Part shown: positions 20,330-28,125 of the stretch, one piece after another
Numbering within the stretch: position 1 is the first letter of the stretch
Layout of the letters: each line of letters opens with the position of its first letter
Assembly (NCBI RefSeq): GCF_023715105.1
Contig: NZ_JAMBNO010000009.1
Coordinates: 124,001-188,000 of the forward strand
Length of the DNA stretch: 64,000 nucleotides
Reading direction: 5' to 3'
Source: Hydrogenophaga intermedia
GTDB taxonomy: Bacteria > Pseudomonadota > Gammaproteobacteria > Burkholderiales > Burkholderiaceae_C
Translations under genes and position numbers: made by a program
The notes under the pieces: generated by a model
Told to the model about the DNA's origin: nothing
Seen by the model: the letters and a program-made list of their open reading frames with translations, nothing else
Database searches by the model: none

Positions 20330-20931
20330 GCACCGACGAAGGCAATTTCTTCTCGCGCTGGTCGCGTCGCAAGGAGGCGGTGCGCAGCGGCCAGGCGCTG
20401 CCGCCTGAACCCGCTGTGGTACCTGCACCTGCGCCGGCCGCAGTGGCCCCTGCCAGCTTGCCCGCAACGTCCGCGCCCCGTGCCGAACCCGAAGAGGCCA
20501 AGGCTCCCGCGCCCACGCTGGACGACGTCGCACAGCTCACGCCCGAGTCCGATTTCCGCCGCTTCGTGGCGAAGGACGTGCCCGGTGACGTGCGCAACGC
20601 CGCGGTGAAGAAGCTGTTCGCCGACCCGCACTTCAACGTGATGGACGGTCTGGACGTCTACATCGACGACTACAGCAAGCCCAGCCCGCTGTCCAAGGCC
20701 GAGCTGGCCATGATGGTGGGCGCAAAATTCCTCAAGCTCGTCGACGACCCGGACGAGAAGAAAACCACCGAGGCCACCGCGCCTTCGGCCCCCACAGACG
20801 GCGGACCCACCGCCGCCACCCCCGGCCCCGAGACGGCCGAACCGACCCCGCCCCACGATGACCACGTTGATCTGCAACTGCAACCAGACCATGACCCTGG
20901 ACGCGAAAGCCCTGGGCCAGGCGCTGGATGA
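20326..20931 (+). CDS. DUF3306 domain-containing protein
   Basis: This 201-residue protein opens with MSTDEGNFFSRWSRRKEAV, the N-terminal signature of DUF3306, followed by a Pro/Ala-rich linker (residues 25-60). A conserved block comes next: LDDVAQLTPESDFRRFVAKDVPGDVRNAAVKKLFADPHFNVMDGLDVYIDDYSKPSPL. The tail is low-complexity Pro/Thr/Ala. Function is unknown. It is coupled to the DUF3305 gene by ATGA, and its last 74 bases overlap the polyferredoxin gene in another frame. Confidence 0.78.
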   Translation: MSTDEGNFFSRWSRRKEAVRSGQALPPEPAVVPAPAPAAVAPASLPATSAPRAEPEEAKAPAPTLDDVAQLTPESDFRRFVAKDVPGDVRNAAVKKLFADPHFNVMDGLDVYIDDYSKPSPLSKAELAMMVGAKFLKLVDDPDEKKTTEATAPSAPTDGGPTAATPGPETAEPTPPHDDHVDLQLQPDHDPGRESPGPGAG

Positions 20932-22960
20932 GGACCTGACCACTCACACCACGCTGTGCCGGCGCGACGCGCCGGCCTTCCAGCGAGCCACCCGCAGCAG
21001 CGACGAACTGGTGGTGGCCTGCACCCAGGAAAGCCGCTTGTTCAACGAACTGAGCGAGCAGACCGAAGGCGCTGTCGCAATCGACGTTCGCCCCATCAAG
21101 TTCGTCAACCTGCGCGAGACCGGCGGCTGGGGCCGCGAGGGCCGTGCCGCCACGCCCAAGATGGCCGCGCTGCTGGCCGCGGCGCGCCTGCCCGAGCCCG
21201 AGCCGGTGCCCACCGTCACCTACAAGAGCGCCGGTCGCACCCTCATCGTCGGCCCGCTCGACGCGGCCGAGCGCCTGGCTGCCCGTGTGGCCGACGTGCT
21301 CGACGTGACCGTGCTGGCCCAGGGCGGACGCGGCCAGCAGGCGCGCACCTGGCCGGTGGTGAGCGGGCAGGCCGTGGCGGTCACTGGCTGGCTCGGTGCC
21401 TTCGACGTCAGCTGGGACAGCGCCAACCCGATCGACCTGGACCTGTGCACCCGCTGCAATGCCTGTGTGGCCGCGTGCCCCGAAGGTGCCATCGGCCTCG
21501 ACTACCAGATCGACCTGGACAAGTGCAAGAGCCACCGCGACTGCGTGAAGGCTTGCGAGGCGGTGGGTGCGATCAACTTCCAGCGCGACCCCCAGTCGCA
21601 CCGCGAACGCTTCGACATCGTGGTCGACCTGCGGGCACAGCCCGCGTTCACGCAGCACGCCCACCCGCAAGGCTACTTCCACCTGCCCGAGGGCGTGAAC
21701 AGCGATGCCGGCATCGACGCGGTGACGCGCCTGCGCGAGCTCGTGGGCGAGTTCGAGAAGCCGAAGTTCTTCGTCTACAAGCAAAAGCTCTGCGCGCACG
21801 GCCGCAACGAGACCGTGGGTTGCGATGCCTGCGTGCAGGTGTGTTCGGCGCTGGCCATCCGCAGCGAGGTCGAGCGCCAGCAGATCGCGGTGAACCCCAA
21901 TCTGTGCGTGGGCTGCGGCGCCTGCACCACGGTGTGCCCGACCGGCGCGCTGAGCTACGCTTACCCGCGCGCCAGCGAGCAGGGCGTGAAACTGCGCACC
22001 GTGCTGGCCACCTACGCCAAGGCCGGCGGGCAGGACGCCGCCCTGCTGCTGCACAGCCAGGGGGCGGGCAGCGAGCTGATCAACGCGCTCGGTCGCGAAG
22101 CCATGCTGCGGCCCAAGGCCGTCAAGGGCGTGCCGGCGCGGGTGATTCCGCTGCCGCTGTGGCACACCGCCTCGCTCGGGCTCGATGTGTGGCTCAGCGC
22201 ATTTGCGTACGGTGCGTCTCAGGTGTGGGTGCTGATGACCGACGAGGAGGCACCGCAGTACGAGGCCGCGCTGCGCGAGCAAATGGCGGTGGCGCAGGCC
22301 ATCGTCAACGGCCTGGGCTACAGCGGCACGCATTTCCGCTTGATCCGCACCACCGACGTCGCGACACTGGACACCCAGCTCGCGTCGCCGCCGGCGCAGG
22401 GCGTCAAGCGCCGCGCCAGTTTTGCGCTGCAAGCCGAAAAGCGCGCCACGCTCGAGCTGGCCATCGACCACCTGCTGCAGGACAGCGCCACGCTCAACCG
22501 CACCGCGCAGGCCGTTGCCTTGCCCGCGCCGGCCCTGTTCGGCGCCGTCAACGTCAACAAGGACAGCTGCACGCTGTGTCTGAGCTGCGTGAGCGCCTGC
22601 CCGGCCAATGCGCTCCTCGACAACGCTGAACGCCCGCAACTGCGCTTTGTCGAGAAGAACTGCGTGCAATGCGGCCTGTGCGCCACCACCTGCCCGGAAG
22701 ACGCTATCACGCTGGAGCCGCGCCTGTTGCTCACCGAGCAACGCAAGCAGCCGCGCGTGCTCAACGAGGCCCAGCCCTACGCCTGCATTCGCTGCGGCAA
22801 ACCCTTCGGCACGCTCAAAGGCGTGGAAGTGATGCTCGCCAAGCTCTCGGGCCACGCCATGTTCCAGGGCGAGGCGCTGGAGCGCCTCAAGATGTGCGGC
22901 GACTGCCGTGTCGTGGACATCTACTCCAATCCGGGCGAGGCCCGCATCACCGACGTTTGA
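20858..22960 (+). CDS. Polyferredoxin-like 4Fe-4S protein
   Basis: The protein has 700 residues and no signal peptide, so it is cytoplasmic. Cysteine groups in order: a CNC pair at 6/8 in a unique N-terminal domain (also C34, C55); CTRCNACVAACP (197-207); C223/C229/C233; C312/C322/C325/C329; CVGCGACTTVCP (350-360); CTLCLSCVSACP (571-581); CVQCGLCATTCP (602-612); and a C-terminal CIRC...CGDC set (643-683). This implies about six [4Fe-4S] clusters plus a metal knuckle. An electron-transfer or Mo-enzyme maturation role is inferred from its place before the TorD-like gene. The start overlaps DUF3306 by 74 bases; a shorter start at 20891 would lose the conserved CNC pair. Confidence 0.82.
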   Translation: MTTLICNCNQTMTLDAKALGQALDEDLTTHTTLCRRDAPAFQRATRSSDELVVACTQESRLFNELSEQTEGAVAIDVRPIKFVNLRETGGWGREGRAATPKMAALLAAARLPEPEPVPTVTYKSAGRTLIVGPLDAAERLAARVADVLDVTVLAQGGRGQQARTWPVVSGQAVAVTGWLGAFDVSWDSANPIDLDLCTRCNACVAACPEGAIGLDYQIDLDKCKSHRDCVKACEAVGAINFQRDPQSHRERFDIVVDLRAQPAFTQHAHPQGYFHLPEGVNSDAGIDAVTRLRELVGEFEKPKFFVYKQKLCAHGRNETVGCDACVQVCSALAIRSEVERQQIAVNPNLCVGCGACTTVCPTGALSYAYPRASEQGVKLRTVLATYAKAGGQDAALLLHSQGAGSELINALGREAMLRPKAVKGVPARVIPLPLWHTASLGLDVWLSAFAYGASQVWVLMTDEEAPQYEAALREQMAVAQAIVNGLGYSGTHFRLIRTTDVATLDTQLASPPAQGVKRRASFALQAEKRATLELAIDHLLQDSATLNRTAQAVALPAPALFGAVNVNKDSCTLCLSCVSACPANALLDNAERPQLRFVEKNCVQCGLCATTCPEDAITLEPRLLLTEQRKQPRVLNEAQPYACIRCGKPFGTLKGVEVMLAKLSGHAMFQGEALERLKMCGDCRVVDIYSNPGEARITDV

Positions 22961-22971
22961 AGGCTGTTGTC

Positions 22972-23589
22972 ATGATGGAACGCATCCCTGTCTCGTCGAC
23001 ACTGGACGAGGAAACCGCGCGAGCCGAGGTCTATGGCCTGCTCGCGGCCCTGTACTACGCACCGCCTGCGCCCGAACTGCTGAGCCAGTTGCGCGTGGCC
23101 GCCACCGAAGCGCCCGCCGCCGGCGCCTTCCTGGAAGAACCCTGGCGCGCCGTGGTGGCTGCAGCGCGCGAGCGCAGCGACGCGCAGATCGCCGACGAAT
23201 ACGACGCGCTGTTCGGCGGTGTCGGCAAGCCCGAGATCTTCCTGTTCGGTTCGCACTACCTCAGCGGCTTCCTCAACGAAAAACCCCTGGCCCGCCTTCG
23301 CAGCGACCTGGCCGAGCTTGGCCTCGCGCGCGATGAAGCCATGCCCGAGACCGAGGACCACGTGGCCTACGTGTGCGAGGTCATGCGCTATCTCATCGCC
23401 GGCGACGACGTGGAGATCGCCAACCTCACGCGCCAGCGTGCGTTCTTCAGTGCCCATGTGCAGCCGTGGGTACCGCAGCTGTGCGAAACCATTGCTGGCC
23501 ACCCCAAGGCCGGTTTCTACGCCGCGCTGGCGGCTTTCACCAACGCCTTCATCGGCGTCGAGGCCCAGGGCTTCGACATGCTGGTGTGA
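22972..23589 (+). CDS. TorD/DmsD family molecular chaperone
   Basis: This 205-residue, mostly helical cytoplasmic protein has the TorD-type core EYDALFGGVGKPEIFLFGSHYLSGFLNEKPL (about residues 66-96) and the EDHVAYVCEVMRYL helix. Chaperones of this family bind the Tat signal of molybdoenzymes and hold them until cofactor insertion. The formate dehydrogenase alpha subunit 4.5 kb downstream has a Tat signal and is the likely client. Two adjacent ATGs (22972, 22975) are possible starts; the first is used. It follows the polyferredoxin gene by 11 bases. Confidence 0.88.
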   Translation: MMERIPVSSTLDEETARAEVYGLLAALYYAPPAPELLSQLRVAATEAPAAGAFLEEPWRAVVAAARERSDAQIADEYDALFGGVGKPEIFLFGSHYLSGFLNEKPLARLRSDLAELGLARDEAMPETEDHVAYVCEVMRYLIAGDDVEIANLTRQRAFFSAHVQPWVPQLCETIAGHPKAGFYAALAAFTNAFIGVEAQGFDMLV

Positions 23590-23603
23590 ACCGGGGCGGG
23601 GAT

Positions 23604-23906
23604 ATGGCCAAGGGTTACTGGGTTGCGCACGTCGATGTGGACGACGTCGAACGCTACAAGGACTACATCGCCGCCAACGCGGAGCCATTTCGCGCCCATG
23701 GCGCACGGTTCGTGGTGCGCGGCGGGCGCTTCACCTGCGTGGAGGGCAACAGCCGCAGCCGCCACGTGGTGATCGAGTTCCCTTCCTACGAGCAGGCCCT
23801 GGCCTGCTACCACTCGCCGGCCTATCAGGCCGCGGTGGCACTGCGCGCGCCGGTGTCGGTGGCCGACATCGTGGTCATCGAAGGCTACGACGGCCCGCAA
23901 CCCTGA
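23604..23906 (+). CDS. DUF1330 domain-containing protein
   Basis: This 100-residue ferredoxin-fold-like small protein has MAKGYWVAHVDVDDVERYKDYIAANAEPF and the FPSYEQALACYHSPAYQAA motif of the DUF1330 family. It has no signal peptide and no known activity. It closes the rightward run from DUF3305, 14 bases after the TorD-like gene. Its stop is one base from the stop of the convergent sensor kinase gene. A role in formate oxidation is only suggested by position. Confidence 0.85.
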   Translation: MAKGYWVAHVDVDDVERYKDYIAANAEPFRAHGARFVVRGGRFTCVEGNSRSRHVVIEFPSYEQALACYHSPAYQAAVALRAPVSVADIVVIEGYDGPQP

Positions 23907-23907
23907 A

Positions 23908-26013
23908 TCACTGCGCGCCGGGGCGGCCGTTGCCGGTGGCTGCCGCTTGCGGTGCCTGGGGTTCGGTATACAGATTGACCGTCAGCACCGCGCCGTGCGC
24001 CCCGTCGCTGCGATTGGCGGCGCTGATGTGCCCGCCGTAGCGCTCCACCAGGCCCTGGCTGATCCAAAGGCCCAGGCCGTTGCCGTCGTTCTTGGTGGTG
24101 AAGAAAGGGCGAAATAGTCGCTCCAGTGCCGCCGGGGGAAAGCCCGAGCCGCTGTCGATCACCTGCAATTCGGCGCCGGCCTCGTTGTCGCGCGTGCCCA
24201 GGCGCAGCGTGCCGCCTTCGGGCATGGCCTGAATGGCGTTGATGAGCAGGTTGATGATGACCTGCTGCAACTCCTGGCGGTTGATGCCGACGCGGTGCGT
24301 CGCGCGCAGATCGCGCTCGATGGTGATGCCGGTCTTGGCGAGCAGGTGGCTCACCAGCACCAGACAGTCTTCCACCGTGCGGTTGAGGTCCAGTGCATCG
24401 ACGTAGCCCGCGTATTCCGTGGGCCGCGCGTACTGCAGCAACTGCGTCACGATGATGCGCATGCGCTCGATCTGTTGATCCAGCAGCGCCAGTTCGCCGC
24501 GGACCGCGTCGGCGCGCGGGCCCAGCGTGTCGCGCATCAGGTCCAGGTTGCCCTGCATCACCGCAATGGGGTTGTTGATTTCGTGCGCGATGCTGGCCGT
24601 GAGCTGGCCGATGGCGGCGAGTTTCTCGCTCTTGACGAGCTGCTCTTGCGCCAGCTTGAGCGAGGCGTTGCTGGCCTGCAGTTCCTGGGTGCGCTCGGCC
24701 ACCTTGCGGTCGAGCTCGTCGGCCCATCGTTGCAGCGCCGCGGTCTTGTCGTCGATCACGTCGAGCAACTGATCCAGGTGGCCCGCCAGCGCCCCGAGTT
24801 CGTCACGGGCCTGCAGCTCGCCAACGCGCGCGGTGCTGTCGCCCAGCTCGACGCACTGCATCGTCAGGTTCATTTGCTGCACCGGCTCGAAGATGCTGCG
24901 TGCCCAGCGCAGCGAGAACCAGGCCGATGCGGCCATCACGCCACCGAAGATCAGTCCGATGAGCGCGAGCATGGCGTAGCGCATCAGGCGAAACGGCGCC
25001 TCGGTGAAACCGACGTAGAGCATGCCGATGCGTTGCCCGTGCACATCGGTGAGTGGCTCGTAGGCCGAGACGTACCAGTCGTTGACGACGAAGGCCAGGT
25101 CGAGCCAGGTGCGGCCCTCGCCCAGGACCGTGTTGCGCACCGCCTGCGACACCCGTGTGCCGATGGCGCGACGGTCCTGGAACAGGCGCACGTTGGTGGT
25201 GATGCGAACGTCCTCGAGGAACAGTGTGGCCGTGCCCTGGCTGTCGAACGGCAGCGATCCTGCGGGATAAACGATGCGGTTGATGTGGTCGATGAAGTCC
25301 AGGTTCTGGTTGAGCAGCAGGCCACCACTGAGCACGCCCAGACGACGGCCCTGGGCGTCGATCACCGGCAGCGTTGCTTGCGCCACCATGGCGCGATCTT
25401 CCGTTTCACGCTTGGTTGGGGCGGCGTTGCGTGTGGGCACCAGGGCGATGCTGGTGCGCGATGCCAGGTGCGGGACGACGGCGCGCAAGGCCTCGTTGTC
25501 GAGCAGCAGCAGCCGTGCCTTGGCCCGCTCGCGCTGCGTCTGCACCGACTCGGCCAGCACCGGGGGCAGGCGCTGTTGTCCGGCACGCTGGTCCTCCACG
25601 CTCAAGCCGGGCGGGGCGCCGCGCGCCATGGGCCGGCCCGCCGTGTCGTACAGCACCAGGAAGTCCAGGCCCAGGCGTTCGCGCTCGGCCGCGAGATGTG
25701 CCGAGAGTTGCGCTCGCGCCTCGGGCGTGCCGGGGCGCAATGCATCGGCCAGCGCGCGCGAATCGGCCACACCCAGCGTGCCCGAGCCGACCTCGATCAG
25801 CACCTGATCGAAGTAGCCCTGTGCCACCGCCAGATCACTGCGCACCTTGGTGATCAGCAACCGGTCGTAGGCCTGGTTGCTCCAGATGGCCAGCGCCAGC
25901 ACCAGCAGCGGGAACGCCACCAGCAGCGGCAGCAACGCCATCGCCAGCAGCTTGTTGCGCACCGAGGTGGCCAGCCACCGTGGGGTGCGCCAGCCGATCA
26001 AGCCTGGCCCCAC
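23908..26013 (-). CDS. Membrane sensor histidine kinase with periplasmic Cache-type domain
   Basis: The protein has 701 residues. Transmembrane helices lie at about 24-44 and 343-363, with a roughly 300-residue periplasmic sensor between them that looks like a single-Cache type (GQRIGMLYVGFTEAPF at its end). A HAMP linker and a coiled coil (420-465) lead to the histidine box with H477 (ASIAHEINNPIAVMQGN). The ATPase domain has LINAIQAMPEGG, DSGSGF and GNGLGLWIS. The GTG start at 26011-26013 overlaps the end of the response regulator gene by 16 bases, marking them as a pair. The signal is unknown; formate or a related metabolite is inferred. Confidence 0.9.
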   Translation of the reverse strand: MGPGLIGWRTPRWLATSVRNKLLAMALLPLLVAFPLLVLALAIWSNQAYDRLLITKVRSDLAVAQGYFDQVLIEVGSGTLGVADSRALADALRPGTPEARAQLSAHLAAERERLGLDFLVLYDTAGRPMARGAPPGLSVEDQRAGQQRLPPVLAESVQTQRERAKARLLLLDNEALRAVVPHLASRTSIALVPTRNAAPTKRETEDRAMVAQATLPVIDAQGRRLGVLSGGLLLNQNLDFIDHINRIVYPAGSLPFDSQGTATLFLEDVRITTNVRLFQDRRAIGTRVSQAVRNTVLGEGRTWLDLAFVVNDWYVSAYEPLTDVHGQRIGMLYVGFTEAPFRLMRYAMLALIGLIFGGVMAASAWFSLRWARSIFEPVQQMNLTMQCVELGDSTARVGELQARDELGALAGHLDQLLDVIDDKTAALQRWADELDRKVAERTQELQASNASLKLAQEQLVKSEKLAAIGQLTASIAHEINNPIAVMQGNLDLMRDTLGPRADAVRGELALLDQQIERMRIIVTQLLQYARPTEYAGYVDALDLNRTVEDCLVLVSHLLAKTGITIERDLRATHRVGINRQELQQVIINLLINAIQAMPEGGTLRLGTRDNEAGAELQVIDSGSGFPPAALERLFRPFFTTKNDGNGLGLWISQGLVERYGGHISAANRSDGAHGAVLTVNLYTEPQAPQAAATGNGRPGAQ

Positions 26014-27386
26014 TCGGCCACGCGCCGTTCCAGCGTGCGACGCGACACCCCGAGCAGTTGTGCTGCACGCGTCTTGTCGCCATGCACCGAGTCGAGCACC
26101 GAGAGGATGTGCATCTTCTCCAGCGAATGCAGGTCGATCGGGCGGCCTTCGGGCAGGGCCTGGGGCGTACCGGGGTAGAGCGCCGACACGTTGAGGCTGC
26201 CGAGGATGAGCGAGCGCTCGATCAGGTTGCGAAGTTCACGCACGTTGCCCGGCCAGCCGTACTGCTGCAGGAATGCCATCTCCTCGCCGCTGATGCTCAA
26301 AGGGTCGGCACCGAGCGCGGGCGCAAGTTGCGCCATGAAGTGAGCCACCAGCGCGGGGATGTCTTCCTTGTGTTCGCGCAGCGGCGGCAGCGTGAGCTCC
26401 ACCACCTGCAAACGGAAATACAGGTCCTTGCGGAAGCGCCCGGCGGCAACCTCGGCGCTGAGTTCCCGGTTGGTGGCGGCCACGATGCGCAGGTTCACCG
26501 GCACCAGCTGTTCGCTGCCCACCGGGCGGATCTTCAGGTCCTCGAGAGCGCGCAGCAGGGTGGCCTGGATCGGCAGCGGAAGTTCGGCCACCTCGTCCAG
26601 GAAGAGCGTGCCGCCCTGCGCGTAGTGAAACAGGCCGTCGCGCGCGCGCGTGGCGCCGGCGAAGGCACCTTTGGCGTGGCCGAACAGTTCGCTCTCGATG
26701 AACTCGGGAGACATGGCCGCGCAGTTGACCGGCACGAACGGCCCGCCGGCGCGTGCACTGCGCGCGTGCAGTTCGCGCGCCACGAGCTCCTTGCCGGTGC
26801 CCGACTCACCCTGCAACAGGACCGTGCTGTCCACGGCGGCCACGCGTTCCAGCGACGCGCGCAACGCGCGCAGGGCCGGCGATTCGCCGACCAGCGCCGC
26901 GCGGTTCATCGGTGCGTGTGCCACGGTGCGACGCAGCACGAAGTTCTCGCGTCGAAGCCGCGCGCGCTCGTGGCACTGCTTGATCGCATTGAGGATCTGC
27001 GGCACGCGAAACGGCTTGAGGATGAAATCCGAGGCGCCCGCGCGCAGGGCCTCGATCGCCGTGTCCAGGTCGGCAAAGGCGGTGATCAGGATCACTTCGC
27101 CGCTGTAGCCCTGTTCACGCAGTTCCTTGAGCCATTCGACCCCGCTCTTGCCCGGCAGGGAGATGTCCAGCACCACCAGGTCGACCCGGTGGCCGCGCAG
27201 CCACTCGGCACCGTCCTCGGCGCTGGTGGCACTCATCACGAAGCGGCAGCGCGGCGCCAGCGTCTTGACCAGGAAGTTGAGCATGCCCTGCTCGTCATCC
27301 ACCACCAGGATGGACCAGTCGGGCCAGCCCTCGAGCGTGCGTTCGGGGCCGGAAGGGGTCGGTGCGTTGTTGTCCACCGACGGCAT
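25998..27386 (-). CDS. Sigma54-dependent response regulator (NtrC family)
   Basis: The protein has 462 residues from the chosen ATG. The receiver domain has DDE at 30-32 and phospho-acceptor D74 (VVLDISLPGKSG). The AAA+ domain has Walker A GESGTGKE, the sigma54-contact loop GAFAGA, and GGTLFLDEVAELP. A Fis-type helix-turn-helix closes the protein (GDKTRAAQLLGVSRRTLERRV). It should activate sigma54 promoters when phosphorylated by the kinase encoded next. An upstream ATG at 27428 is also in frame; neither has a good ribosome-binding sequence. Confidence 0.92.
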   Translation of the reverse strand: MPSVDNNAPTPSGPERTLEGWPDWSILVVDDEQGMLNFLVKTLAPRCRFVMSATSAEDGAEWLRGHRVDLVVLDISLPGKSGVEWLKELREQGYSGEVILITAFADLDTAIEALRAGASDFILKPFRVPQILNAIKQCHERARLRRENFVLRRTVAHAPMNRAALVGESPALRALRASLERVAAVDSTVLLQGESGTGKELVARELHARSARAGGPFVPVNCAAMSPEFIESELFGHAKGAFAGATRARDGLFHYAQGGTLFLDEVAELPLPIQATLLRALEDLKIRPVGSEQLVPVNLRIVAATNRELSAEVAAGRFRKDLYFRLQVVELTLPPLREHKEDIPALVAHFMAQLAPALGADPLSISGEEMAFLQQYGWPGNVRELRNLIERSLILGSLNVSALYPGTPQALPEGRPIDLHSLEKMHILSVLDSVHGDKTRAAQLLGVSRRTLERRVAEWGQA

Positions 27387-27599
27387 TCTAGGAAGGAGGC
27401 TGATCGATTCACTCGGGCATTGGCGCAATCCCGACGCTGCGTGTGGGTCGACACAGACCGCAAGGGCGCGACAAGTTGTCGCAGAAGCGTCCGACAGACT
27501 GGCGCGGCAAAGCGATTTCGTAGACCAAAGTTCTGCGGGTTAGCCCGCGGTTTCGATGTCCACCGCCAGTTGCTTGAGAGCGGTTCTCATCGTCATGGT

Positions 27600-27615
27600 T
27601 GGCATGGTTCTGGCT
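27600..27615 (+). promoter_or_regulatory. Candidate sigma54 (-24/-12) promoter
   Basis: TGGCATGGTTCTGGCT keeps the GG and GC doublets exactly 10 bases apart, as in the consensus TGGCAC-N5-TTGCA, with three differences. It points toward the formate dehydrogenase genes, whose neighbour is a sigma54-activating regulator with a GAFAGA loop. The distance to the first start codon is about 185 bases, which is long. This is a motif-and-context call. Confidence 0.35.
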
Positions 27616-27708
27616 ATCAAAAGCGGAGCGCGGGCCCATTGGTCGGGGGTGGCCTGCATGGTCATGGCATGCTGCTCCGCAGCGAAGTTCACTGAGGGCG
27701 ACGAGCGG

Positions 27709-27737
27709 TTGCACGTGTACCGCGCGCGCAGTAGATT
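27709..27737 (+). promoter_or_regulatory. Candidate sigma70 promoter
   Basis: TTGCAC (27709-27714) and TAGATT (27732-27737) are 17 bases apart, each matching 4 of 6 consensus bases. It would start transcription about 55 bases before the small Tat-signal gene at 27800. It may act together with or instead of the -24/-12 site. Confidence 0.35.
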
Positions 27738-27799
27738 CGGTCTTATGCAAAGAGCCCACACGTGGTGTGTGCGGGTCTTGTGCAGCCTTGGAGACACGA

Positions 27800-28024
27800 A
27801 TGAAAGACGCCCCCCGATCCGGCGACCAGCCCACCCGCCTGAGCCGCCGCACCGTGTTCGCCGGCGCCACCACGGTGGGCGCGCTGGCCGCGGCGGCCGC
27901 CGTGCTGCCGCGCGTCGAATCGCAGGACACCGCCGCGACCCAGACCAAGCCAGCGCCCAAGCGCGGCGGCGGTTATGCCTTGAGCGACCACATCAAGCAT
28001 TACTACAGCACGGCCCGCATCTGA
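27800..28024 (+). CDS. Small twin-arginine signal protein of the formate dehydrogenase operon
   Basis: This 74-residue protein has a Tat-like N-terminus: LSRRTVFAGATTVGALAAAAAVLP (about residues 14-37) contains the twin arginine and a hydrophobic stretch. Only about 36 residues follow, ending in GGGYALSDHIKHYYSTARI. Such short Tat proteins occur upstream of formate dehydrogenase alpha genes and have no proven function; a role as export companion or anchor is inferred. A GGAGA sequence lies 5 bases before the ATG. The alpha subunit starts 101 bases downstream. Confidence 0.8.
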   Translation: MKDAPRSGDQPTRLSRRTVFAGATTVGALAAAAAVLPRVESQDTAATQTKPAPKRGGGYALSDHIKHYYSTARI

Positions 28025-28125
28025 TACATGCCGGCCTGACCGAAAAGAAGCGCCCCTCGAACCGTCCCGCCGGCCCGCGGGCACGCCCCTCAAGGCAAGC
28101 CTGAAGGCCTCCCAGGAGACACACC

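Larger units (their letters stand above)
27387..27799. other. Intergenic region between the regulator and the formate dehydrogenase structural genes
   Basis: About 410 bases separate the leftward regulator gene from the rightward structural operon. No convincing gene is present; short frames on both strands look non-coding. The region should carry both divergent promoters. Two candidates are annotated: a -24/-12-like site and a sigma70-like pair. A small dyad, CACAC-GTG-GTGTG, lies near 27760-27772, about 30 bases before the first gene, and could be a protein-binding site or part of the leader. Confidence 0.6.

Noticed and set aside
27540-27797. A short minus-strand frame (85 codons) in the gap before the formate dehydrogenase genes
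   Set aside because: No ribosome-binding sequence, no recognisable family, and it covers the region that must hold the divergent promoters.
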